Of a DNA stretch of 64,000 nucleotides, positions 55,181 to 64,000 are shown piece by piece (position 1 is the stretch's first letter; every line of letters begins with the position of its first letter). The translations under genes were made by a program, and so were the position numbers. Source of the stretch: Pampus argenteus (taxonomy: Eukaryota; Chordata; Actinopteri; Scombriformes; Stromateidae). The DNA lies in assembly GCA_036937835.1 (NCBI GenBank), contig CM072862.1, positions 23,889,501 to 23,953,500 on the forward strand. The letters run 5' to 3'. The notes beneath the pieces are model-generated. The model did no database searches, had not been told where the DNA came from, and worked only from the letters and a program-made list of their open reading frames with translations.

Positions 55181-56189
55181 GACTGCGTTTAATGAGGATT
55201 CGCTATGCAAAGAGAAGATGTTTGGGAAATGGTTGCACTGACGTTGACCATATGAGACCACATTGGTGCTTCTAAATCACAACTACACAGCATTCTGTCA
55301 GTGTCTTGATTTATTACCTTTAGGAATCAGATAATGTGGATAATGTTCCACAGGAACTGTGAATCAGTTCTTACTTATTCCTCTCCTCCCACACACTAAT
55401 TGAGGAAAAAAAAAAAGGGAAAACCCTGAAATTTTACCCGCAAGTAAGAGGATACAGGATTTTTACCACTGAGATATGAGAAAATAAGAATGTGTGTTAT
55501 TGTTTGATAAGTAACGAGAACATCAGTTTTACAGAATAATGTAAAAAAAAAAATGCTTCACGCATGTATGCTAACACACGCTTCGAGGTATGCAAGCTCA
55601 AACATGTGACGATGGCTCCATTAGTTGAAAATTAAGGAGCAAACTTAAAATATGTTGAAAATTGAATAATTGATTCATTGGTTTCGGTGAGATTTTTTGT
55701 TTTTCTGTTTCATATACTTGTAAATATGAAATAACTATATTATTGTTCCAAGTAGAGTATTTTTATATATATGACTTAATACATGTCTGGAGATGATCTT
55801 CCAGGTTACATAACACATTCACATGGTACAACTGTCATCTCTGAGATGAGATACTGTGTTCACTTCAATACACAGGCGGATTAGAGCAAATATGTCACTT
55901 TAAACTTTTAAAGCCATAACATTATCTGTATTAATCTTATTCCTTTGTGGCCATATGGTACATTCGGCAGACACATAAACATTTACAATGCATGCACTGC
56001 TTCAGACAACCAGTGTTGAACATTAGATTGATGATTGATGATTGATATCTTAAAACACACAGATCCTACTGACATAAAGGCTCATGTTGTTTGACTGCAG
56101 GAGAACATATGGTTCGATGCTTTATTTGTTTTAGTTACAACAAGTCGCTTTCTAGCGTGCAACAGTTACATTTCAACTTATTCACAAAG

Positions 56190-56420
56190 GCATCGTCACA
56201 ATTAGTCGATTGACCAACTGATCATCAGCTTTTTTTTTAATAATCGATTAATCATCTTGAGTCTAAATGTACAATTTAGACATTAAAATTATGACATTAA
56301 ACCAAACATATTTGACTCATGGACTGTCGGTTTGGTCCCCAACAAGACATTTGAGGATGACACATTAAGCTTTAGGGAAGACAACCAACAGATGAATCTT
56401 CGTTAGTTGCAGCCCAACTC
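56190..56420. repeat. AATCGATTAATC-type teleost repeat, in first apip intron
   Basis: ATTAGTCGATTGACCAACTG, AATAATCGATTAATCATCTT, CAACAAGACATTTGAGGATG and the terminal CGTTAGTTGCAGCCCAACTC match a common fish dispersed element. This is the best preserved of three copies in the window. Confidence 0.78.
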
Positions 56421-56667
56421 TTTGATTAGTCATGACTTAAACAAAAAAACACTGCAGCTCTATAGAAACTCTTTACATGTCAGCACGCATACGACATTGA
56501 GCAATAATGTATCACCGCATAATGAAAATTTGGCATCATAACAAAGGGGTGCTTATCAGTGAGAGTTTGGTTTGAGGGAAACCCTGCATGCTACAACACT
56601 GCTGCAATATGCAGAACCTGCTTCAAATATGCGAATATAAATCTGCAGCCTTATTACTTGTTGATTA

Positions 56668-56696
56668 ATTGATTGATTGATTGATTGATTGATTGA
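56668..56696. repeat. (ATTG)n microsatellite
   Basis: Seven ATTG units, within the first apip intron. Confidence 0.95.
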
Positions 56697-57175
56697 CAGA
56701 TGACATATGGTACACATAGCACAGACACAGGCTTACACAGTGAGTACATTGACTCATGAATGACTCCACAAACATTAAACTAAGCAGAGAGTATCTTAAA
56801 AATAACAACTGAAATAAAAACATATGTGACGTTAGCTTACGGTTGTTAGTTAGCTACGTTACACTTCAATACTCATATTCAGTCCCACATATTAATATTT
56901 AATGGGATTGTTTTATACTACAGTATTGAGCACCGGTTAATGTTACTGCTGCTGTTTCAGTTTTGTGTAGTAAAAAGTTTGAGTTATACTTTAAAATTAA
57001 ATTAAATTAAAAATATGTGTGGTAGCTGTTTGAAGTTACCTCAGCTAACAGCTGTGGCTAACACCAAACTTTGATGCTACATTAGCTTAGCCTTCGGGTT
57101 ACGTTAGTTTTAACCTCCACCAGTAACACAAATACATGTTTATATATAGATATATATAAGAAGATAACCACTCAC

Positions 57176-57300
57176 CTTATGTATGTGATACAAATCAAAT
57201 ATACGATGTCTAAACTACTGGTGCTGTTAGAAGAAGAAGAAGTAGTGGCTGCACCGCGTCATCAATGTGCGACGTCTAGGCTGTGTAAACAAAACGGGAC
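57176..57300 (-). other. apip: Non-coding first exon and promoter-proximal region of apip
   Basis: On the minus strand, ATAAG is followed by GTGAGTGG, a strong donor with its GT at 57175-57174. The exon carries no frame open into the coding exons because of a TAG at 57217-57215. It holds an 11-codon uORF (57262-57227) rich in Phe from a (TTC)n run. Upstream lie CpG-containing ATGACGCGG and GACGTCGCAC, which include CREB/ATF-type TGACG and GACGTC cores. The transcription start cannot be placed exactly; the upper bound is approximate. Confidence 0.65.
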
Positions 57301-57454
57301 AGGACAGACTGGACAGACCGCTACAAGTCAATATTTATATATTGAAAATATTTCAATATTTACACTGATCACATTACAATAACAGTTAGTGAAAACTAAA
57401 TAGAGGCAGCGGAGTTTTACTATGTTTTCACGTGATGGGAGGAGTAGTTATATA

Positions 57455-57496
57455 TATTATAGTTAAAGTATCAATACTGCAATGTAAAAGCCCTGC

Positions 57497-57553
<57 letters not shown>

Positions 57554-57841
57554 TACTATTGTTATATCAAACATTGGCTCCACTAATTAGAAACATTAAA
57601 ATACTTTTACATGTATTCGTAAGAGATAGAAAATATATATATAATAATATAATTAAAAGAAGCCTATCTGCATAATGAGTACTTTTTGTACATATTGCTG
57701 ATAATACTAATATAACTAATACAAATTTTACTTATAAGTAGCATTTTGAATTCAGGTCTGTTAATTGTGATGAAGTACTTTTAGAAGACAGTATTTGTAC
57801 TTTTACTTAAGTAAAGGATCTGAATACTTCTTCCACCACTG
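57455..57841. mobile_element. CAGTGGTGGAAGAAG-type MITE with internal (AT)25
   Basis: Its right end, read on the minus strand, begins CAGTGGTGGAAGAAGTATTC and continues AGATCCTTTACTTAAGTAAA, a very common teleost MITE terminus. TTTTTGTACATAT and TAATGAGTACTTTTTGTAC lie inside in the same orientation. The left portion (AAGTATCAATACTGCAATGT) looks like the same family in the opposite orientation. The two halves are separated by a pure AT tract at 57500-57550. It sits within a few hundred bases of apip exon 1. Confidence 0.7.
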
Positions 57842-57997
57842 TATATCCAGAATATCCATAAAATTCCTTTTCATTGCTATCAATAAACACGGCCTACAGC
57901 CACTACAGACATATGTGTCTGTTGGAAAAAGTCCATACAATACATGTGTATATAAGGCACTTTTCATTCATGCATTAATATGATCCATTAACTATGA

Positions 57998-58135
57998 TTT
58001 TTAAAACACTTTTACTTGAGTATTTTTTCATTTTATGCTACTTTATACTTCCACTCCGCTACATTTCAGAAGGAAATAATGAAATTTCTACTCCACTGAA
58101 TTTGTTTAAAAGCTTTAGTTTTTTTTTTTAGATGC
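57998..58135. repeat. Second fragment of the same MITE family
   Basis: TTTTACTTGAGTATTTTTTC, TATGCTACTTTATACTTCCA, CTCCGCTACATTTCAGAAGG and AAAGCTTTAGTTTTTTTTTT follow the order of the other end of the family seen at 57455-57841. Confidence 0.7.
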
Positions 58136-58198
58136 AGATTTGACACAATGGACAATATAAGAAGCTTTTAAAATCCAACACATTGTTAAAAATGAAAC

Positions 58199-58325
58199 CA
58201 GTGGTTTCCAACCTTTTTGTCTTTTGACATTTTACTAAAAACAGTGTGTAGTCGGGTCTTATTTCAGATGTCTATGAGTTGTTAACAGCTCCACCAAATA
58301 GTGATTCAATAAATATTCAAATGAT
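58199..58325. repeat. Fossil hAT-type end (CAGTGGTTTCCAACCTTTTT)
   Basis: CAGTGGTTTCCAACCTTTTT and TCTATGAGTTGTTAACAGCT match a common fish hAT-related repeat. The far end is not identified. Confidence 0.65.
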
Positions 58326-59066
58326 CCAATATTTCACCAAAGATCAAAGATTAGAGAAAAAGCTGAAAACAGGTTTGTGTATCAGAACTTACTAAACTAG
58401 TTATTATATTCTAAAGGCCATACGCCAAACATATAAGCCATAGGCCATGAAACCTTAATTAATGCACATATTAATTATGATTTATAATCAAGAAGTCATA
58501 AGAACATTTGCATCTAGTCTGAGCATGCTGTCTGCTGTCTTGAGTCTTCCCTATCTTCAATAGTCTGCAACTGCTCCATGCGGCCACTCCTTCATACAGC
58601 TTGGCTTTGTTTCCTTTTGAACAAACTCCAAGTCCCACTGCGTGTGGGAAAGCGTAACTGCAAGGAAACTCTGCGAGCAGTTCTACACTATGAATGTACA
58701 GCTGTTTCAGTGTGTGTTTTTTAGCCATGCGAGTGGTGTGGTTCAAAGGTCGGCACTAACAGTCAGTTGAACAGAAATACTAAATTTCATCAACTACTGA
58801 ATAGATTAATGTGTTACTGATATACTGATACGTGGTTCTTCTAATTCCTCATCTAGCCCCACCAGCAGATCAGAATTTTACATCTCCAGTGAAATATCGG
58901 CATCAGAAACATTCAGACATTCAGCCGCTGACAAAAAGTACGAATTACTTTGGGTATCATTTAGCTTTTGATCTTAGCCTATTATCAGAGTGACATTTTT
59001 GGCAAATGGTTGGATAGATTACTATGAAGTAAACATACAGTTTATCCAGCTGCATTTGGCACCACT
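58326..59066. other. Non-coding; weak repeat similarity at its right end
   Basis: The part 58790-59060 holds TCTAGCCCCACCAGCAGATC and TGGTTGGATAGATTACTATG, weakly similar to the family called at 20240-20540. The 91-codon minus-strand frame at 58471-58746 has no known motif or splice context. Confidence 0.45.
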
Positions 59067-59222
59067 GACAACCAGGAAAAGAAATTCAAACTCAATGAAC
59101 CAGGAAAAGAAATTCTACTTTAATCAACCAGGAAAAGAAAATTCAAACTTAATGAACCAGAAAAAACGAACACAAAACGAAACAAAATTCCAGTCGTCAA
59201 CAAACCAGGAAAAGAAAATTCT
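59067..59222. repeat. AACCAGGAAAAGAAA minisatellite, about five units
   Basis: AACCAGGAAAAGAAA-like cores recur about every 30 bases at roughly 59070, 59097, 59127 and 59153, then near 59202, with AATTCAAACTTAATG-type spacers. The 82-codon open frame here reads the repeat and is not a gene. Confidence 0.85.
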
Positions 59223-59779
59223 GGCACATGATCATTAAGGTCAGTTAAAAGGAAAACAAATTAATTGTATTCCACCTTTTCCAAATTACTCCTGAAGCAA
59301 AAACAATAGTTTTCCGGGTTTTTTTTTTTAATAGGAGATAAATTACATATGAACATATAATTTAATTAATGTACAAAATATCCAGAATGTTTATTAGCCA
59401 TTTTGCACATTTTAATAATAGATCCATTTAAAAACAATTTTGACATGTTACAGCTTTATACTATTGTAGCTGCAATATACTTTTCCCAGCAATCATTAAA
59501 TCTGTGAGGCATAATTAACCTACAACTGAAAAGGAGTGGCACCTCTGAAACAAGAGCACCGTGACATTTATTTGTTTCATGTTTTGCCATGTCAAGTTTG
59601 GTGGTAATGTCTTTAATTACTGTAAATAAAAGCCGAGTGAGATTTTCGGGAGGAGACTTTTGTGTTTTCCGCCTTCGTCACTTGAACAGATGGAGACAAA
59701 CATCGCGTGTGCTTCCACCTGCTTTCCAGTTCAGTATATAGTAAATTACACACTAATTGTTGCACGGTTATTATTAAGC

Positions 59780-59785
59780 TTTATT
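59780..59785 (-). terminator. Poly(A) signal (AATAAA) for the right-edge gene
   Basis: Minus-strand AATAAA, about 230 bases beyond the candidate stop codon at 60014-60012. Confidence 0.4.
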
Positions 59786-60011
59786 TAGTAAGTAAATCAC
59801 ATTTATATCAAGAGACCAGGTTACACATACACAGGATCACAGTCAGACAGTCACAGACACACTATCTAATATAATCACAAGCATTAAGAACAATAACGAT
59901 ATCAGCTAGTAAAACACTTTTTGGATCAATAAAGTGTGTCCACTTCAAAACCCTTAAACCATCATCAACTCCTCTTTGATAAATTCAGAATATGCAAATA
60001 TATTTTTCATT

Positions 60012-63000
60012 TCATTTCACCGTAAATTCATTGGAGGCTTCAAGTTCCCACATCAGACTTGTGTAAATTGTATCCTGGGCCAAAACAAACAAACAAACAA
60101 ACAAACAAAAAAACAGTGAAGCTTAAATATCCAACTGTAGAAACAAGAAGAACATGTTTTTGAGTGGAGGGAGACTTTAAATACCTCAGCAACTAAGATA
60201 TAAAGGCCTTATAAATGAAGACATGTATGCTGGTGCCTTTTAGATTAGTCAGTATACTCGGCTCATATGGAGATTAATGATTATTAATTTATGGTTGCAA
60301 ACAGCGTATTACACTGTACATGTTACCCTGATATATCCCTTATCTATCTGTAGCCACACTACTGTTTGATTTACAGCTGAAATGATCCACCTCACCTTTC
60401 CCTCCCATTCATGCCATACAATATTCAAGATTTAAGATTCAAGATTTTGTATTTGTCATATGTCATATTGGGCAATATGCAGCTGTGTTTCATGTCATGA
60501 CAACTTCATGAAAAAGTCTTTTAAATCACATCTGGGTAGCCTGTCATTACAACAATTATTCTTTATTTTTTCTTTTTTTTTCTTTTAACGTGACATTATC
60601 CATTCTTTCTAAACACAATGAACTTACCTGCGGGGTAGCAGAGGCGGACTCAGGCTGTCAAAAAGAAAAAAAAAAAAAATGGCCTTGAGTTTGTAAATGT
60701 TAATGACCTTTTGACGGATAATTGGGATGTCCTTCTTAAAGGACAACAGCTGAGAGTGTCTGTTTCTGAGACGATGTGATTGATTAACAGATTGGAGAAT
60801 GGTTGGTTGTTACTGGAAATTTAGCATTTATTGTCTATGAGCCAATCCAGAATCCATAACAGTTTCATGACAGGGTGCATTTTTAAAACATGCCTAGACT
60901 GAGGCAGAAGTGAAAGGTTTCGTTGGGAAACCCATCTAATTGCTACTGGATAATACAAACATACTTTTATCTGAATCATCTACTCCCTTTCTTTGAGCAG
61001 CTTTGGATCCAACCTTTCCATGAAGAACTGCCTCTAGCTGCATTTTACAGATCCCTTTTGTATTGTTGTCAATGTACTTGTCTTTTCTTGGCATTCTGTA
61101 TTCATCTTGGTAACTCAATGCTAATCCTCCTCGCTACAATGTCAAGTTAATAGCTAAAGGGTTATAAACACATTTTGAATAAAGAAGTTTAATAATTCAG
61201 GTTTTATTTCCGGTTTGTGTCAAATATGTAGTATAGAGAATGCTAAGCGAGCTAGCTACTGTCCATCTAGCATGTTATACAGTTGTTGGACAGGTCTATA
61301 CAGTTTACATAATTAGTAGTGCATATGCTTGTTTCTATGGCAAAAAGAGTCTTACCAATGTGACCTACCGTATAAATTGTAGCAGTATCAAAGTTACGGC
61401 TTAGACCACACTGACCCAAACAATGACTAGTGAGTAGTACAGTACCAAAAATCATCTCAGCTGCAAGAACCACAGCATGTTTTAATGGTGCTTTATTGTC
61501 TTAATAGTCGTCCTACATTAAGGGCATTTTGTAGGGTAAAGTATCTCATGTTCTTCACTGGAGGGGCACTTCACAGTGTTTTTTCTCCCACACAGGGCAC
61601 TCTATAGAGCACTTCAGCATGCTTTTTTTTCTTTTTCTTTCATTGAAAGGGCACCCAATTCTGCACTTACATATATTAGACTTAGGGGGATCTCTAAATG
61701 GCACTTTTTTCCCCCACTTTTTTCACTAGAAGGGCACCCATACAGAACCTCCAGCTCACTCCATTACAGTGGCAACTCATAAGGCACTGCATTACATCTT
61801 ACAGAGCACTATCACATGAAAGGGCAGCGATGAGGGCACTTCATTCCAGATCGTCACATATAGAAGCCCTCTATAGGGGACTTCATCCTGATTTAACCAA
61901 AGCTATGACAGTGATTATAACTTTGGTATATTTTTTTCCTTGGAGGGAACTTTCACATATGTGTTGTCCTTGAATCTTCTACTGACAACAACAATCAATT
62001 TTAGGACTGTTACTTTCTAATTTGTAGGAGGACGCACGGCTGTACACATCTATGCTGATGACACTCTGCTCTATGTGGCTGTGTCTCCATCTTTTATTGT
62101 TGTCTTATTTAATTAACTTGTAGATTTTGACTTTTTTTAGTTGTTTTGAGTCTCTAAATCCATTTTTTACATTGTACAATTTGTCAAACACTTGTAAAGC
62201 ACTTTGAATTGAATTGGAAAAGTTCAATGACTCACTGCTGCACCATTGTTTTATTTATTTATTTTTTTTTTAAATCTATAACTTAATCAGTGGCTATGAT
62301 CCAATGCACTTTACAGTGATTACTTACCTACTTTAAAAGCGACTGGGGTCCATTTTTGGACAAACCTATTCATTTATAAGTCAAGAAGAAAAGAGAACCT
62401 CATTACTTGCGTTGGAAAGCATCCATGTACGTGTGACTGAAATGAAAGATGTACACCCGTGTTAAAAGGTTTTTCATTTACTTTCAGCTACAGTATACTA
62501 AAATAAAACTGTACAATTATGATTTTAATATTAGATTACATTTAATCACCACGAAGAAACATATGGTGGCCATCTCCATAAATACATACAGTATATTCAG
62601 GATGATTTGGGTATTAAAGTACATTAATGCATCAGCTTCTCAAACTTCCACTTCAGTTGAAGCATGACTTTGAACATGACTCTTTCATTCAAAACTGGAT
62701 GGTTGTTTATTACTGCTTTTCCTCACAAAAGGGTGATTTTAACTAAGAGGCAGCGATGTGAATCATTATTATGTGTTTTTATGGATCTGATGCATGAATG
62801 GAGCTATGACTACTTTCTCTTGGGAATAATAGACGTATGCTGGAGTGCACAAGTCACCGTTGCTCTGCTGCCTTGGGATTTTCAAGACAGAAACAATGGT
62901 GGCTGCCATGAAACACTAGACAACAGAGGGCAGGGAGGGCCTATAATAGCTGCTAATTGGCCTGCACAGTGGACCTGCCTTTGAAAGACCTTATGTTCTA

Positions 63001-63214
63001 CAGCTTTGCAAATGTTTATCCATTCATACGATTGACTGTTCCTGCACACAGACAAAAATCTTGTGTCCTGTTTTGACTTTAAAAATGTAGTAATACCACA
63101 ATAGATGTATGTGTAAGGGTTTATAAAAAGGAGTACAACTAAAAATGATCCACTTAAATTTACCTCACTCGCAGGGCATTCGGTCAGCAGTGCTTGCTCT
63201 GATTCTGAGCTTTT
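60012..63214 (-). CDS. Candidate 3' exons of an immune-type receptor tail, 5' part outside window
   Basis: Three minus-strand exons join without a phase change. Exon 63214-63164 (51 nt) encodes an acidic Ser/Glu stretch ending ECPASE, with a good donor (GAG then GTAAAT) but a weak acceptor. Exon 60654-60628 (27 nt) encodes PESASATPQ between a strong acceptor (TTTTTCTTTTTGACAG) and a perfect donor (CAG then GTAAGT). Exon 60074-60012 (63 nt) follows TTTTGGCCCAG and encodes 20 residues starting DTIYTSLMWEL before TGA. The Thr-Ile-Tyr-Thr-Ser-Leu motif resembles an ITSM (TxYxxV/I) or ITIM, which recruit SAP or SH2 phosphatases in SLAM, CEACAM and related receptors. An optional fourth exon, 61410-61369 (42 nt, also phase 0), ends DTATIYT. 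No transmembrane or Ig exon is visible, so the family is an inference. It could also be a chance series of splice-like signals; the 27-nt and last exons are the best supported. Confidence 0.4.
60082..60111. repeat. (AAAC)n microsatellite
   Basis: About seven AAAC units. On the minus strand it supplies the (GTTT)n pyrimidine-rich tract before the last candidate exon. Confidence 0.95.
60424..60515. repeat. Fragment of a teleost repeat (TTCAAGATTTAAGATTCAAG)
   Basis: TTCAAGATTTAAGATTCAAG, then TTTGTCATATGTCATATTGG and GCAATATGCAGC resemble a fish repeat that reads TTCAAGATTCAAGAAGTTTATTGTCATG in intact copies. Confidence 0.5.
61540..61850. repeat. Degenerate GGGCACT-motif minisatellite
   Basis: AGGGCACTT, AGAGCACTTCA, AGGGCACCC, TGGCACTTT, AAGGCACTG and AGAGCACTA recur ten or so times at irregular spacings of about 12-50 bases. 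Two overlapping plus-strand open frames are built from it and are not genes. Confidence 0.65.
62030..62235 (+). pseudogene. LINE reverse-transcriptase fragment joined to a LINE-like 3' tail
   Basis: In frame from 62030 the plus strand encodes AVHIYADDTLLYVAVSPSF, including the YADD box of a non-LTR retrotransposon reverse transcriptase. Within a few codons it reaches a stop. Soon after come TTTGAGTCTCTAAATCC and CTTGTAAAGCACTTTGAATT, the typical 3' end of fish L2/Rex-type LINEs. The rest of the polymerase is missing, so this is an internally deleted, inactive copy. Confidence 0.75.
62236..63163. other. Non-coding, presumed intron of the right-edge gene
   Basis: No transmembrane or Ig-type exon is recognised on the minus strand. 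The 106-codon plus-strand frame at 62664-62984 has no known motif. Confidence 0.5.
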
Positions 63215-64000
63215 CTGTCTCTATTTCTTTGTTACTTTTCAAGATTTAAACGCACTTATGTTTGAAGGAGAACTCATAACACCAGGGGCTAAATGTTCAT
63301 GGCTACATAACGAGGCTGGCTTCTGAAAAATGAAAAATGTTTAACCAATGTAAATCACTGCTCCATGTCTAGAATTGTAACGAATAGCATACTCCGAAAT
63401 GAGAATTCATTGAAAAGCAGAATGATGAAATGCATGAGTTAGCCATCATTGTTACTACCAGTATATAGCCAGTGAAATCTGACTATTGCATGCTTGGACG
63501 CAAGATTTATGTTTGAACCTTGACAATAATCCTTTAATGCATCATAGATAATATACTGTAAAATCTCATTCTTCTTCACAAGTACCTTTTTTTTTTTTTT
63601 TTCTGGGTGTGGAGTGCAAGACTGGACAAGTGCTCACCCACATGATGGGTAATTCATGACTAATGTCGCAAACTCAAAGACATGCCAAACAGCCTGGGGG
63701 CATACAGCTCTTCAGTGACTCATCAATATCCGTCAAAAAACCTACGTACACATCAAAACAGTAATCATACACAGTAGTAGGTAACTGTTACTGAGCTGAA
63801 TATGTGGTAAAAAATCTTTCTGGTTGAAGAATGTACAGTGAAGTTTTCAAGATCGTTTTTGTTCAAACTCCTGTGACTTTAAAATGATGAAATATAGAAT
63901 GAAAAGGACGTACTGATGAGAAAATATGTGTAGTTTTATATGTTTCCTGGACCACAAATAATTTATTGTTATCTCCAACTGACATCTTGAACTATTTACA
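63215..64000. other. Non-coding to the right edge
   Basis: Contains a T18 run at 63587-63602 and a few CA-rich stretches. I could not find an exon with sound splice sites on either strand. Confidence 0.5.

Noticed and set aside
61576..61973. Overlapping plus-strand open frames with repeated Arg-Ala-Leu units
   Set aside because: They read the GGGCACT minisatellite in two frames; repeat-derived, not coding.
57300..64000. A plus-strand pdhx gene head-to-head with apip, as in mammals
   Set aside because: No lipoyl-domain or other PDHX exon could be recognised on the plus strand.

Overview
This is a nuclear genomic window from a vertebrate, almost certainly a teleost fish. It is AT-rich and dense in microsatellites and degenerate transposons of types I recognise from fish genomes. 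Its two identifiable genes have vertebrate orthologues with spliced structures. No prokaryotic gene, phage, CRISPR array or operon is present.

Left edge (1-1854, minus strand): the main coding exon of lrrc4c (netrin-G ligand 1, NGL-1), a postsynaptic leucine-rich-repeat/Ig adhesion protein. It reads without a break for 609 codons and runs off the left edge just before the expected C-terminal PDZ-binding end. A strong splice acceptor lies 27 bases upstream of the ATG, so further 5' UTR exons must lie to the right. A GC-richer segment near 28.2-28.5 kb with a near-consensus minus-strand donor is the best candidate for one of them.

Middle (about 1.86-50.3 kb): a long non-coding stretch, read here as lrrc4c intron, its 5' region and the lrrc4c-apip intergenic space. 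I see no protein-coding gene in it. It holds microsatellites, an 830-bp GATA/GACA/GGTA array with higher-order structure, a complete 327-bp hAT-type MITE with an 8-bp target duplication, a dead Tc1/mariner-like relic, several degenerate high-copy teleost repeats, and perfect small inverted repeats.

Right third (50.3-57.3 kb, minus strand): a complete apip gene (methylthioribulose-1-phosphate dehydratase, methionine salvage). It has one non-coding exon and seven coding exons giving 245 residues with the zinc and catalytic residues in place.

Right edge (about 59.8-63.2 kb, minus strand): what looks like the 3' end of another gene whose 5' part lies beyond the window. Small phase-0 exons, one of only 27 nt, end in a short tail with an ITSM/ITIM-like Thr-Ile-Tyr-Thr-Ser-Leu motif, a stop and a poly(A) signal. 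I infer the cytoplasmic tail of an immune-type receptor. This is the least certain gene call and the most worth checking.

The genes do not form a pathway. One is a synaptic adhesion protein, one a housekeeping metabolic enzyme, and one possibly an immune receptor. I found no new multi-gene system.
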